From contig OZ231126.1 in NCBI GenBank assembly GCA_965153355.1, forward strand, positions 87,234,001 through 87,298,000: 64,000 nt of DNA, in the 5' to 3' direction. Positions 7,915 to 19,379 of the stretch are shown in pieces. How positions within the stretch are numbered: position 1 is the stretch's first letter; every line of letters starts with the position of its first letter. A program made the position numbers and the translations under genes. The notes under the pieces are model-generated. The model was not told where the DNA came from and searched no databases. It saw nothing but the letters and a program-made list of their open reading frames with translations. This stretch comes from Flaccisagitta enflata (taxonomy: Eukaryota; Chaetognatha; Sagittoidea; Aphragmophora).

Positions 7915-10293
7915 GATATCTTCTTTGTGTTTCTCGGGGTCTTCCCTATGGAAGACAGTGTTGTGCCTTTTGCCGCACTCGTTGCACTCGATGTTCTCGG
8001 GGCACTTTGCTGACAGATGTCCGTGTGCGAAGCACAAGTAGCATAAACCATTTTTCTTGACAAGGTCATGCTTTTCAGTGTCTGAGCGTTTCAAGAACTC
8101 TCGACAACTGGACAGGTCATGGGTTCCAGTCTTGCAGGCAACACAGCTCTTTGGTGTGGTGCCTCTGGGGCTGGTCGAACTGTCTGCATCTTTGCCACCA
8201 GGCTTGGATGCGGAAGCGTAGGTCTTGGGAGGGTTTGCTTTGGGTGCTCCCTTGTTCTTGGGCTTTGAGGTCATGGTTGCAGCAACCTCTGCTCCAGTTG
8301 CAGCAATCTGGGCTGAAGTTGCGGCGACTTTGGATCCTTTAGCACCTTTGCCTGCACCTTCTTTGGTGGCAGGTGCTGGGGTGTCTAGCAATCCTGCTTT
8401 GCACATCAGAATTTTGTTGGCCTTCCTCAGGTAGTTGACGAAGTCCAAGAAACCAAGTTCCCTGACTGAAGGGTCATTGAACCTCCTTTCTTCATTGTCT
8501 TCGATGATTTTGGCCCACTTGTGGGCAAAGAAGGGGAGTTTCTTGCTGAGAATATCCCTGTAGGTTTCTCTCGTTGAGAAAGTCCTCTCACGGTCTGTCT
8601 CAACTGCGCGTCTGTGGACTTGCTCAAGTTTTAAGACAAGGCCACGGATTGATTCTGAGTCCTTCTGGTCGAGTTTGCCACCAGTCAGAAGCCCATCCAG
8701 CATCTGTCTGGCGGTGAGGACCCTCTGGCCATATTCTCGTCGAAGATGGGCCTTGGCTTTTCTCAAAGCTTCTGAAGGATCCTTCTCGTTGTCATACTGA
8801 GTGACCGCGATTTTGGCGTTACCGTGAGTCCAAAATTTCAGCTCAGAGAAGACCATTTGGTCGGTCACCCCATCGAGTTTGGTGACCGTCTCAAACTGGT
8901 TCATGAAGGATTCAAAGTCTTGGGAGTCATCGCCTGAGAAACGATTTTCTTTGGGAGGACGCCCTTGAATCATAAGGTCTCTAGCGTGGGATCTAAGATT
9001 CACTGTAAGAAGTGACTGAATTGGATTGCCCCCTTGCAACAAGGAGGGTGTGGCTGCCAAGCCTAGATGGCTTCCAGCCTGTGAAGGTGATGGAGATGGT
9101 GCAGCACCATTTGGAAAGAATGGTGGTGCGCCTGGCTGCAAGTTTGGAGGGGGTGTTTGCTGTCTAAACTCCTGTCGAATTTGTTGCATCTGCTGATGCA
9201 TCTGCTGCTGTGACTGCTGCATCTGTTGGGACTGCAGCTGCATCTGTTGTTGCATTTGTTGAATCAATTGCAACAGCTGGGGATCTTGTGATTGCTGCTG
9301 CGGCATTGGGATATGCGGCTGCTGCACGAAGGGTTGATGCTGCTGCACACCTGCAGGGGTTGATTGGTGTGCTGCAGATCTGGGGGTGTGGTTAAGCAAA
9401 GGGGGTGTGCGGGTCAGGGCCGCTGCAGGGGTCGAAGTTGAGGGTTGGAATTGAGTCTGATTGTCAACCCAATCGCGAGTTAGGCTTGCTCTTTGGGATG
9501 CTAACTCTTGGTCATTTTCTTGTTGGTCGCGAAGTCGTGCTTGTTCAAGTGAGTCGGCATTTCGCATTTCTGCACTCAGGCGCCTCTGTCTTCTCTCAAG
9601 CTCTCTTTGTTCAAATTGGTGCTCCCTTTCTATCCGCTCTCTTTCCACCTGGAGTTGATCAGCTTCAGATTCAAGTCTGAGGCGTGAATCGTCGATTTGC
9701 CTTTGGGCTGCTTGGGCGGCAGCCTCAGCATCTAAATGACGAGAAGCGGATGGGGACACGGAGCTGTGGCCTCTAGACCCTGAACCAGAGACGTGGTCTC
9801 TAGTTTCGAAAAATTCTGAGGCGGCACCGTGGGAGTGGCGGCTACTGAGAGGGAGGGAGACCTCGGACAGAGGACGGGTTGAGCGATGTGTGGTCTCTCG
9901 TCCTGGATAGAGGAGAGCCTCAACATCCTCATCAGGTGGAGGAGGAGCGTTTCTTTCCTCATCCTGGGTTCTGTTTCCCCTAGATTCATCCGCGTGAATC
10001 TGGGGCTGTATGGGTTCATAGTTTGAAAGCAGTGTGTCAGCTCTAGTCAGTGCATCTCTGACACGGCCGGCCAACTGTTCAGGGGCATTGTTCATGGACC
10101 GAAGGTCATTAGCTGTCTGTTCTATGGTGATTAGCATTTGGTTTACATGCTGAATCAGGGGCTGGTCATTTGAACCAACTGCCCTTTCATGGTCATTCAT
10201 GAAAAGGTCGACAGTACGGTTGATCTCTTGAATCAACCGACGTGCCATGCGGTCTCCAGGGACTGGGTCTGCAAAAACCGACTTTGAGGCCAT
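7912..10293 (-). CDS. gag: BEL/Pao Gag polyprotein
   Basis: A 793-residue protein that would form the virus-like particle and bind element RNA. Residues 193-278 form a charged coiled coil rich in Arg, Glu and Gln. Residues 328-374 are Gln/Met-rich. Residues 449-540 match the DUF1759-type gag domain (FSGDDSQDFESFMNQFE). The C-terminus has a Cys-rich segment near 714 (CVACKTGTHDLSSC), a CCHC zinc knuckle near 748 (CYLCFAHGHLSAKC) and a final CNECGKRHNTVFH motif, as in Pao-type gag. Met at 10293 is the first in the frame after a 647-bp leader and gives the full domain set. The frame is intact and ends in UGA-CUG. Confidence 0.95.
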   Translation of the reverse strand: MASKSVFADPVPGDRMARRLIQEINRTVDLFMNDHERAVGSNDQPLIQHVNQMLITIEQTANDLRSMNNAPEQLAGRVRDALTRADTLLSNYEPIQPQIHADESRGNRTQDEERNAPPPPDEDVEALLYPGRETTHRSTRPLSEVSLPLSSRHSHGAASEFFETRDHVSGSGSRGHSSVSPSASRHLDAEAAAQAAQRQIDDSRLRLESEADQLQVERERIEREHQFEQRELERRQRRLSAEMRNADSLEQARLRDQQENDQELASQRASLTRDWVDNQTQFQPSTSTPAAALTRTPPLLNHTPRSAAHQSTPAGVQQHQPFVQQPHIPMPQQQSQDPQLLQLIQQMQQQMQLQSQQMQQSQQQMHQQMQQIRQEFRQQTPPPNLQPGAPPFFPNGAAPSPSPSQAGSHLGLAATPSLLQGGNPIQSLLTVNLRSHARDLMIQGRPPKENRFSGDDSQDFESFMNQFETVTKLDGVTDQMVFSELKFWTHGNAKIAVTQYDNEKDPSEALRKAKAHLRREYGQRVLTARQMLDGLLTGGKLDQKDSESIRGLVLKLEQVHRRAVETDRERTFSTRETYRDILSKKLPFFAHKWAKIIEDNEERRFNDPSVRELGFLDFVNYLRKANKILMCKAGLLDTPAPATKEGAGKGAKGSKVAATSAQIAATGAEVAATMTSKPKNKGAPKANPPKTYASASKPGGKDADSSTSPRGTTPKSCVACKTGTHDLSSCREFLKRSDTEKHDLVKKNGLCYLCFAHGHLSAKCPENIECNECGKRHNTVFHREDPEKHKEDI

Positions 10294-10385
10294 AGTCTCT
10301 TTGAGGGGGGGGTCAAAGAGTCAATGAGTAAGCTCAATTCTCGTTCAAAATGACGGAAAAGAGTCTCGGGTTCGAGGGTTTCTAT

Positions 10386-10458
<73 letters not shown>

Positions 10459-10940
10459 ATGGTTCTAAATCGGGCGTGACCCGTAGTTAGAAACTAGGGC
10501 CAAGCAATCAACGATTCTCTGCTCAGTCAGTCTTGCTGCTGAGCAAAGAGAAAAAAAATGGAATAGGGAAACGCTTTTCTGTTCTAGGCAGAATCGCGGG
10601 AACAAGAGGGAAAGCGCGCTAACCTGCTCGTATTCAAGATACGGCAGGACAGCGGCAACCAAAATCGAAAAAGAGCGCGCGAACCCACTCGTATTCAAAG
10701 GTACGGCAGGACCGCGGCAGGGAAATTCGAAAATACGCGCGTAATACTTACAGCCGAAGCGCGTAAATCGATGATCGATGAAGACGAGGAATACAAAAGT
10801 CGAGTTCTGTTTTTCTCTTTTCCGCGCCGTCGATGACGATGAAGAATAACCGCGGCAACGGAGATCGTTTGTAATTGTTAAAGTCGTAGAGCATAGAAAG
10901 GGGCCGAAAATCATAAGGGATAATACCAATAAGTATTGAA
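10294..10940 (-). other. BEL/Pao 5' leader with tandem duplication and GA tract
   Basis: The leader lies between the 5' LTR and gag. It contains a GA tract at 10387-10455 and two adjacent copies of a roughly 60-bp unit (about 10613-10673 and 10674-10740), each with CGTATTCAA followed by TACGGCAGGAC. A 154-codon minus-strand frame covers much of it but resembles no protein. No tRNA primer site could be assigned immediately after the LTR. Confidence 0.75.
10387..10455. repeat. GA microsatellite inside the BEL/Pao leader
   Basis: An uninterrupted GA run of about 69 bp sits inside the retrotransposon, just upstream of gag. Confidence 0.95.
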
Positions 10941-11375
10941 TGTTTGGTCTGATATCAAAAATGTACTAAATAGCGCCCTTTCTATGTCCCTATCTAGTTT
11001 GTCAGAGTCGAAATGAGCCGTAAACGTATTAGAATGAAAGAAGGTTTGTTCACTTCTTCGCTATCATCGAGGATAGATTCAATACTGCAAAAGAATTGAG
11101 TTACAGAGACACATTATTAAAACCTAGAAAATCAGTCAATATGTCAATCAATCGGTCAAGCAATCGTCAATCAAGCATACAATCAATCAATCGTAACTAA
11201 ATACACACCTTGTTTATGGCTGATAACGATTTGAGTTCATTAAAACAATTCATAAAAGTAAAATCGAAGAGCATTTCATTTAAGCGTCCTTTGGTGTACA
11301 ATACGCGATACGAAGTGAATGTAAGGCTTTGTTGATCTTGCGCATCAGCATCGTCTTTCGAGACTGCACCGAACA
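10941..11375 (-). repeat. 5' LTR of the BEL/Pao element
   Basis: A 435-bp terminal repeat differing from 2743-3177 only at 11232 (T versus C). It is followed by ACATG, the right copy of the target duplication. Confidence 0.97.
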
Positions 11376-11436
11376 ACATGGTTATTCAGTCATTGTCATC
11401 CTATGATTGACCGCATTCCCCAACATGCTTAGCTCG

Positions 11437-11439
<3 letters not shown>

Positions 11440-11517
<78 letters not shown>
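11440..11517. repeat. CT microsatellite
   Basis: A pure CT dinucleotide run of about 78 bp, 60 bp from the BEL/Pao insertion. Confidence 0.97.
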
Positions 11518-11521
<4 letters not shown>

Positions 11522-11724
11522 CGCATTTCGCATTTTTTGTCTTTTTACGTTCTCGTGCATTTTTTGAGTAAAAAAAAAACATAAAAAGAATTACCAAAAA
11601 TTAAGTTATTGTTAGACGTAAAGTATAATTAGTTACTGGATAGGATTGCTCCATGATAAATTTGAAAACTTTTTATGCTTCTTGCTTAATTGTTTTATCC
11701 GGTTTTAGAAAAATAAGGTTACTT

Positions 11725-11730
<6 letters not shown>

Positions 11731-11789
<59 letters not shown>

Positions 11790-11800
11790 AGAGAGAGATG
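11731..11800. repeat. GA microsatellite
   Basis: A GA run with one AAT interruption, followed by short GGAT units. Confidence 0.95.
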
Positions 11801-11920
11801 GATGGGTGGATGGATACTATACTTCCGTCGAGACTCTTGAACAAGTCTATAGGAGCGAATTTTTCATTTCATTTCATGTCAATTTGAATCAGGTGTCTTG
11901 GGTTATGAGTTCGCTATATA

Positions 11921-12330
11921 CTACTCGACTCATAAAAAAAAGCCGCACCCTATTTTGAGTTGATGAATAAGAAAAATAAATCATTTAAACATTTTTCCGC
12001 GGAAGTGATTTTAAAGATTTTCATTTTTTTTTTCATTCTAGACCTATCCCAGATCTGTTTCTCAAACGGTTTAAGAGCTAGAGCTTGTCAAAGTAATCTT
12101 CTCATTTGTAAAAATGCTCATTTTTCAATGGGATTGAAAATTGATAATGACAATATTTTTACTCATTCTTATGCCATTTCTAAACAAATAAAGCTAGAAT
12201 TACCAGATTGGAGCCAAATGAAAGATTTTTTCATAAGCCTTTTATTGGTCTAAGATTTTATTTAATTATTTTGAAATTCAATATGATAATTTACCTTTTA
12301 AAAGTGCGGCTTTTTTATTGAGTCGGGTAG
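11921..12330. mobile_element. TA-flanked MITE, about 410 bp
   Basis: Terminal inverted repeats of about 35 bp (CTACTCGACTCATAA... and its partner ending GAGTCGGGTAG, both with a poly-A then GCCGCAC) are flanked by TATA on both sides. The interior is AT-rich and only weakly self-complementary. A 97-codon frame inside has no recognisable product. Short TIRs and a TA target suggest a non-autonomous Tc1/mariner-like element. Confidence 0.8.
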
Positions 12331-12583
12331 TATATATAGATTCTCAAGACCATCTTTTCTAATATCATAACCTTTCATTTGTTTGGTTTTGCGAGGATTG
12401 CGTCCACAATTTTTGATTTGGTTTCATAGGTAGCCCGGCTGATCATCAATCAAGAATATCCCACTTGAGGAATTTTCATGCCTTCGAATTCAAACCTTCT
12501 CAACGTGCTTCATCTAAAGCAAAGCGTCATAATTCTCGCCTTCAATAGTGTCAAATTTCAGAGACACAAGGACGACGGAAAAG

Positions 12584-13322
<739 letters not shown>

Positions 13323-13347
13323 CCATAACCCCAGAAGGAAGAAGATA

Positions 13348-13910
13348 CAGTAGATCTCGTCTAGACTTGAGATAATGGGGGCAAGCACTATGGAAGAACA
13401 AATGAAACTAGAGGGCTGATATTTAGAATATAGACTAATAAAGGAATGATTTATTCCCCATGATACTTGGTTGCCATGGAAACGCATTTCCATGTATTTA
13501 TGCTAAAATATCAATAATTTGAGAAATTTTTTGAGGGAACATTGCTTAAAATTAAATTTGCTACAACTTTCCCACAGTATGTTCCGTAAGAATATCGCTC
13601 GTTTAGCCGTTGCTAGGGAGCGTATCCATGTGTGACAACCCCTAGCAACCGCTAAACGAGCGACATTCTTACAGAACATACTGTGGGAAAGTTGTAGCAA
13701 ATTTGATCTTAAGCAATGTTCCCTCAAAAAATTTCTCAAAATATTGATACTTTAGCGTAAATACATGGAAATGCGTTTCCATGGCAACCAACTATCATGG
13801 GCAATAAAGCATCATTTTATTAGTCTATGTTCCAAATATCAATCCTCTTGCTTCATTTGTTAATCTACAATGCTTGCCCCCGTTATCTCAAGTCTAGACG
13901 AGATCTACTG
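13348..13910. mobile_element. Palindromic TA-flanked MITE, copy 1 (563 bp)
   Basis: Two arms of about 270 bp are near-perfect inverted complements around a short centre near 13625. The ends read CAGTAGATCTCGTC and GACGAGATCTACTG, with TA on each side (13346-13347 and 13911-13912). A second copy of 564 bp lies at 26793-27356. CAG ends, a TA target and no open frame fit a Tc1/mariner-type MITE. It sits 25 bp from the AAC array. Confidence 0.93.
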
Positions 13911-13912
13911 TA

Positions 13913-14353
13913 TCATAAACTATTTTATGTCCAACGGTTACATTTAGTAACAGCCCCATCTGTCATTCCAATGATATGTCGAGCTTGGCTCGGAACTCGC
14001 TTCATTAAGTTTTAACGTCATTTCCTAACACCCACGAAAACGGCTCCATTAAATGACCAATTAAAACACCTTACCAACACCCCATGTGTCAAATTTATCG
14101 CTTATGATTATAAAAGAATGTCAAAAATGAGAAAAGAACTTTTTTTTTCGCTCATGAGCTTAGTCAGTCCGTCGTGGGTTAATCGTCCGATTTCATTCTT
14201 TCGTGGCTCATTAAGACTTGAGTTTGTTCCGAGATTTTATCGGACACGAGTCTACAAAATGAACCACGCACGAGCCCTAATTTAATCCGAAACCTTTTAT
14301 AGAATAGAGATTTTGAAGCGGCATGGCCTCTCCGGCGTTTTTAAGTATGCTTT
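13913..14353. other. Unique sequence, no gene recognised
   Basis: Nothing beyond short runs of T. No extended open frame or repeat pairing was seen. Confidence 0.5.
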
Positions 14354-14497
14354 TGTGTTTGTTTGTTTGTTTGTTTGTTTGTTTGTTTGTTTGTTTGTTT
14401 GTTTGTTTGTTTGTTTGTTTGTTTGTTTGTTTGTTTGTTTGTTTGTTTGTTTTCGTTCGTTTGTTTGTTTGTTTGTTTTCGTTTGTTTGTTTGTGTT
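14354..14497. repeat. GTTT tetranucleotide array
   Basis: About 144 bp of TTTG/GTTT units with TTTTCG interruptions near 14450 and 14478. Confidence 0.97.
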
Positions 14498-15048
14498 TGA
14501 TGCACCCAGTTGTTCCATTGTCTCCATACGCACTTTGCAGTCATGATCCTATGATCATGGGTTTCCACCAAATTTTTCATACCCTTTTATTTTTTTCGTA
14601 TTTCTCATTTCCTGTAACTATGGGTTTCTACCATAAGTTGGTGTAGCTTTTAAGAAAGTACAAAAATCTAGCTTCAAAAAATCTTTGATTTGACTCGTTG
14701 AACGAAGTTCTAACTTTAAAACATGAGAAGTTATATCAATTTGAGAAAAACAGTATGAAATATAAATCCGCCGGGTAAGATGTTTTTACTGATTTGGAAC
14801 CATGGGTTATCTTTCGTTGTTGTTGCCATTTTTGAACAAGATTTGTAAACAATGGCGAAATCTTGCAAATATTGAATAAAGTTTTTATTTGTCTCATTTG
14901 TCTGTGGTATTTTTCATTCCCTCAGAGATAAATCACAGTAGCCCTTCAATTTGGAGTTTACTATCTAGGAAAAAAAATCTTCCGGCATGTTTACATCTAT
15001 ATCTCAGGTTATAAACAACCAATCATCAAAAAATTGGTGAGATAAATA
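14498..15048. other. AT-rich unique sequence with one arm of a diverged inverted repeat
   Basis: No gene was seen. Positions 14960-14990 (ACTATCTAGG, A-run, TCTTCCGG) pair imperfectly in reverse complement with 17424-17458, so an old inverted-repeat element may have flanked the LINE fragment in between. The match is short and partly A/T homopolymer, so it is weak. Confidence 0.35.
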
Positions 15049-15272
15049 AAGCTCTTCAAATTTGCAAGAGATTGGCACAAATCGCATCCCTCTAGCTCTA
15101 TGCGTTTTTAAAAAAGTTATTCATCTTTGATTGAAATACTTCAATTTTTCTTCTGCCATTTCTTCACTACTTTTAAATGAAATCACTTCACTGTTTTTTA
15201 AATTTTCTCCCAAACGCATTGAGCTAGACAGATGCGGTTTGCGTAGACTGCTTGCAAATTTGAAGGGCTTCA
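15049..15272. repeat. Imperfect inverted repeat, arms about 70-85 bp
   Basis: The left arm, 15049-15118 (CTTCAAATTTGCAAG, CGCATC, CTAGCTC, ATGCGTTT), pairs with the right arm, 15185-15272, around a loop of about 65 bp. Many mismatches indicate age. It lies just upstream of the LINE fragment. Confidence 0.65.
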
Positions 15273-15481
15273 TTTCAGTCGCTGATTTTTCTATGATTTG
15301 ATGAGTCTTTTGGTAGCTATGAGCGTAAATGTAGTGAAAAAAGAGATAAAAAAAAATTGTGAGAAAGATCTTGAGACACTTCACTCCAAAATACATTGAG
15401 AAAAGATAAATAAAAGTAGGGATCGTTGAATCGTTTAAGACTCACTTTGTAAAAGTCTCTCAACGCAACAATCGTCAACAG

Positions 15482-17184
15482 GTGAACAAGTTGAAAAAAA
15501 GCTTTGATGAGAAATACACAGAAGAATTGGAAAATCACCAAAACTGTTCCTGCTCGTCTCATACAGTAACCACTGAAACAGTCATCGATGCCATTCTAAG
15601 CTTGAAAAAAGGCAAATGCAGTGACGATTCCCATATCTCTGCTGAGCATTTCCTCAATGCGCCATTGTCGCTCATACTCCTTTTGCAGAATCTTTTCAAC
15701 TCAATGCTGTTGCATGGCCGTGTCCCTAATGAGTTTCAGCGTGGAACAATAGTTCCTATTGTGAAAGATCAGCAGGGTGACAAGGGTGACCTCAACAATT
15801 ACCGAGGCATTACCATTGTACCAATAATCAGCAAGATATATGAGCATGTTCTACGAATAATGTTTCAACTATATCTATCCACCTCCAACTACCAGTTTGG
15901 ATTTAAATGGAAGTCATCAACTGCTCTCGCCATTCACGCCCTGAAGGAGACTGTCAATTACTACACTGACCGAGGAAGTAATGTCTACTGCTCGTTTTTG
16001 GACGCTTCTAAAGCTTTCGATCGTCTTGTCCACGCGGGTCTCTTCATTAAGCTTCTCCAACGCCAAGTGCCATTGATATTCCTCAACACAATCATTATGT
16101 GGTATTCCAACTTGGAGTGCGCTGGGGCGACACAGTGAGTGATTGGATCTCCATTGAAGCCGGCGTTAGGCAAGGGGGTATTCTCTCTCCAATATTCTAC
16201 TGCATAAACGTTGACGACCTGGTGGCCATTTTGTGCACCATAGGGATCGGCTGCAACCTCATGAAAACTTTTCTTTCCATACTCATCTATGCGGACGATA
16301 TGGCTCTCCTGGCACCATCCTTGAAAGGTCTCCAAACATTGCTAAAAGCAACCGAGAAATATTGCCATGAATGTTTTTTTTTTTGGTAAATCATCGCAGA
16401 CACCCTGTCTCGTCCTGGGTGGTAAGAGCATTGAATGGGTGCAATCGTGGTCTTACCTCGGGGTCACGCTTATGTCCCACAAGTCTTTCAACTATAGGAT
16501 TGACGCGAAAGTCATGTCCTTCTATCGTTGTGCCAACGCCATACTAAGAATTGACGGCAGATCTGACGAAATGGTTATGTTGCACCTATTAGAATCTCTA
16601 TGCGTCTCTATACTCACTAGCCCACTATAAAAAAACGCTTTTTCATGGCGAGGCTCTCTATCCAAGGAATCTGGCTCGAAATCATGTATATAGATGGTCC
16701 AACACAAAAATTTGACCTTGTGGCTTCTCTAAAGTGTGCCCGCCACCACCCCCATATCCCATGGGAAATGTACAAGAGGATTTTGGTCTGCAGAGCCTCC
16801 TATCTTTTATATTGGGAAATGGGGTATGTGGCGGGCACACTTTATAGAAGACCCATGGCCAAATTTTTGTCATGGACCATCTAGTTTTATGATTTTGAGT
16901 CATATCTCTTCGATAGAGAACTTTTCTACGAAAAAGTGTGTTTTCTTAGTGGGCTAATACTCACATACCCCACTGAGGTTATTCACGTCGTCGATAGGGA
17001 TGAACGCCGCAGACTCAGAGTGGCACATAACCCTATCTTTCGTCGTCTTTTTGGCTACCGCAACTGGGAGTCAGTCACAAACTTGCAGTATGCCCTAAAG
17101 CGTCCCACTTGGGACGAATTGGTTGAAAAGCGCCAAGCTAAGTTCATGTTGAGCGTCTCCCAATGCCCAATTTTCGATTCTTAA
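15482..17184 (+). pseudogene. Decayed non-LTR retrotransposon (CR1/L2/Jockey-type) reverse transcriptase fragment
   Basis: A 5'-truncated LINE ORF2 carries reverse transcriptase motifs in order: NYRGITIVPIISKIYEHVL (from about 15797), FLDASKAFD (from about 15994), RQGGILSPIF (from about 16166) and IYADDMALLAP (from about 16286), then a WSYLGVTL segment, and a tail resembling the C-terminus of CR1/L2-like proteins (DRDERRRLRVAHNPIFRRLFGY). The frame changes near 16100-16140 and again at a T-run near 16372-16385, and a 339-bp MITE splits it at 16618-16956. The coding sense resumes after the MITE and ends at 17184. No endonuclease domain was found upstream. It is non-functional. The clade within the CR1/L2/Jockey group is not resolved. 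Confidence 0.92.
16618..16956. mobile_element. Palindromic hAT-like MITE inserted in the LINE (339 bp)
   Basis: Ends TAGCCCACTA and TAGTGGGCTA are perfect inverted partners, and the two arms are imperfect complements over their whole length. It is flanked by a perfect 8-bp duplication, ATACTCAC, at 16610-16617 and 16957-16964. LINE coding sense continues across the duplication, which proves insertion into the LINE. An 8-bp duplication with TAG ends fits the hAT superfamily. Confidence 0.93.
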
Positions 17185-18386
17185 TCGTGTTCCTTTGTTT
17201 TTGTTTTTGTCTCGATTGTGATTTTTCTTCCATCCCACAGTATATTTCATTTTGCGCTACATGTTTCTCATGTGATTAAACTGGATATATTGAGAAGCTC
17301 TACAAATCGCTTCCCAAACGAATGGCGACCCTGATTCAGCCAAAGGGAGCGCACACTGATTATTCATGGATTTGTAACTGATTCATATCTGTTTTTATGT
17401 CAATGAATATGTTTTTATTACAGGGCGGAAGATTTTTTTTTCCAAGATAGTACGAAGCAGCTCACTTCAAAGTGTCGCCATTTCTAAATGAATGGAGCTA
17501 CAACTTTCTACTTGGTCAAGATTTGAAGATTTTTCAAATATTTTTCAAACGGTCATTGATTTTTACTGGTGTTATTAAATCCAAGCAGGTCAAAAGGATC
17601 AAAAGACGCCATGTGCGTTTTTTTTTTTGCCCATGATAACTTTATCCCAATCCCAACTCCATCTCCCTCTTTCACATGACATTGTTTTTATGTGTTTTTC
17701 TTAATGTTCTGCCCCTTTCTCCCTATTCCACCATCGGTGTACAACTCCACTCCTCCCTCGCTAATATTTTGGCAACTGAGGCCAATCTTTGATGTTGTTA
17801 TGATTTGTTCCCATTGTAGAAGTCGCTGAGAGGTCAAAACCACGCTAGAGGGCAAATGATTATGGCAGAGAGACCCGAAGAAGAGCGAAAACCAACGCCT
17901 CACCTAAACCTCCCCCCCCCCTTTTAAACCCTAGGCCATCAAAAGAAAAGGATAATAAACGGGAGGATGATAGGTTTTTTGTTGGGACGTGATTTATCAA
18001 AGAAGCACAACAATATCGGTTGCATCTGATAGTGACTGATAATGTAAGAATACAGCGAATTGTAAACATAGTTATGGATGAGTGAGGGAGAGGGGAGATG
18101 AAGGAGTGGTGTGGGGGGAGACGGGGAGGAAGACGATGCTGGGTCTTTTTAACGTGCGCTTTTAAGGAATCAAAAATTAAAGCCTTCAATGTGAAATGCG
18201 TATTCGCAAGCTACAAAAACCGTTATGTATAAAAGGGAAAGACAACCAGAAGAAATACACTAAGTCACTATGGGTATGAACTCGGACTGCCCTAAGCCTA
18301 CAAGGCCATATGTCCATGATTAACTAGGGAAAAATCGCCTCTTCGAATCTGTTTTTCTGTATAGATAACACAACAAAAAAGGCAAA
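17185..18386. other. No gene recognised
   Basis: Holds LINE 3' flank or untranslated sequence, the right arm of the weak inverted repeat (17424-17458), and unique AT-rich then purine-rich sequence. No intact frame or RNA gene was seen. Confidence 0.5.
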
Positions 18387-18682
18387 ATGGAAGAAGTGGG
18401 AGAAGAAGAAAATAAAAGAAGAAGAAGAAGAAGAAGAAAAAGAAGAAGAAGAAGAAGAAGAAGAAGAAGAAGAAGCAGGAGAAGGAGAATGAGAAGGAGA
18501 AAAAGAAGAAGAAGAGGCAGAAGAAAAAGAAAAGATAAGGAAAAAGATAAGAAAAAGAAGAAGAAGAAGAAGAAGAAGAAGAAGAAGAAGAAGAAGAAGA
18601 AGAAGAAGAAGAAGAAGAAGAAGAAGAAGAATAAGAATAGGAAGAAGAAGAAGAAGAGGAAGAGGAAGAAGAAGAAGTGATA
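18387..18682. repeat. GAA trinucleotide array, imperfect
   Basis: A purine-only tract of GAA/AGA units with GGA and AAT variants. The plus strand has only A and G over long stretches, giving Lys/Arg/Glu frames that are not genes. Confidence 0.95.
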
Positions 18683-18827
18683 ATTAATGAAGACAAAAAA
18701 AGAGTTACAGGATGTTTTCACTACAAATCAGCACAAACCGGAAGAACTCGCTAACAACGATGAGGAATGAGAGGAAGAAAGCAGAAAGAGTGTTAGTGGC
18801 GATCAAGACCATATGACTGAGCCAGTT

Positions 18828-18934
<107 letters not shown>

Positions 18935-19379
18935 CTTCTCTCTCCCACAGGATCAGGAGCCATACACTATGTGGCCATGCTTATTAAAAGGGTCTTTTAA
19001 CATGTAATAACAAAAACAGCGAGAGATGAAAAGCCCGAGAGAAGTAAAGATGATAAATGAATTGTGTGGATTTATCTCACTTGATAATGACAACACATTT
19101 GTTATGATATGATTGTCGAGTTATTGTTTTCATAATCTTTGCTCTTCGGCTCGCGCCCACAAATTGGTTAAAAAATGTAGATCGACGGCGAGCATATTTC
19201 GTATGCGTGTGGAGGAGGGGTGTGTGGGGGTGGGGTGTGGGGTGGGGGGTGGACAGGTGAGTGAGTGAGGACTGAGAAGGAGAGACTGGAGCAGGTGGAT
19301 GGGGAGGGAGCTGATTGAAGAGTATGATGAAAAAAGATGGGCTATAGGTTAAACATAAATTCGAGGATGAACATTTTTT

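Larger units (their letters stand above)
2743..11375 (-). mobile_element. BEL/Pao LTR retrotransposon, near full length and young
   Basis: The element spans 8,633 bp on the minus strand. Two 435-bp LTRs (TG...CA ends) differ at one base and are bounded by a perfect 5-bp duplication, ACATG, at 2738-2742 and 11376-11380. Element order is 5' LTR, leader with a GA tract, gag with coiled coil and zinc knuckles, aspartic protease, reverse transcriptase, RNase H, integrase, C-terminal DUF5641-like region, 3' LTR. This domain order and the gag/pol families are typical of BEL/Pao. There is no env-like frame. One UGA separates gag from pol in frame, and one single-base frame change breaks pol between 6292 and 6169. 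Near-identical LTRs mean a recent insertion. Confidence 0.97.

Noticed and set aside
10465-10929. 154-codon minus frame in the BEL/Pao leader
   Set aside because: It overlaps duplicated leader units, resembles no protein, and gag begins independently at 10293.
11960-12253. 97-codon frame as a transposase remnant
   Set aside because: It lies inside a 410-bp TIR-bounded MITE, shows no transposase motif and is too short.
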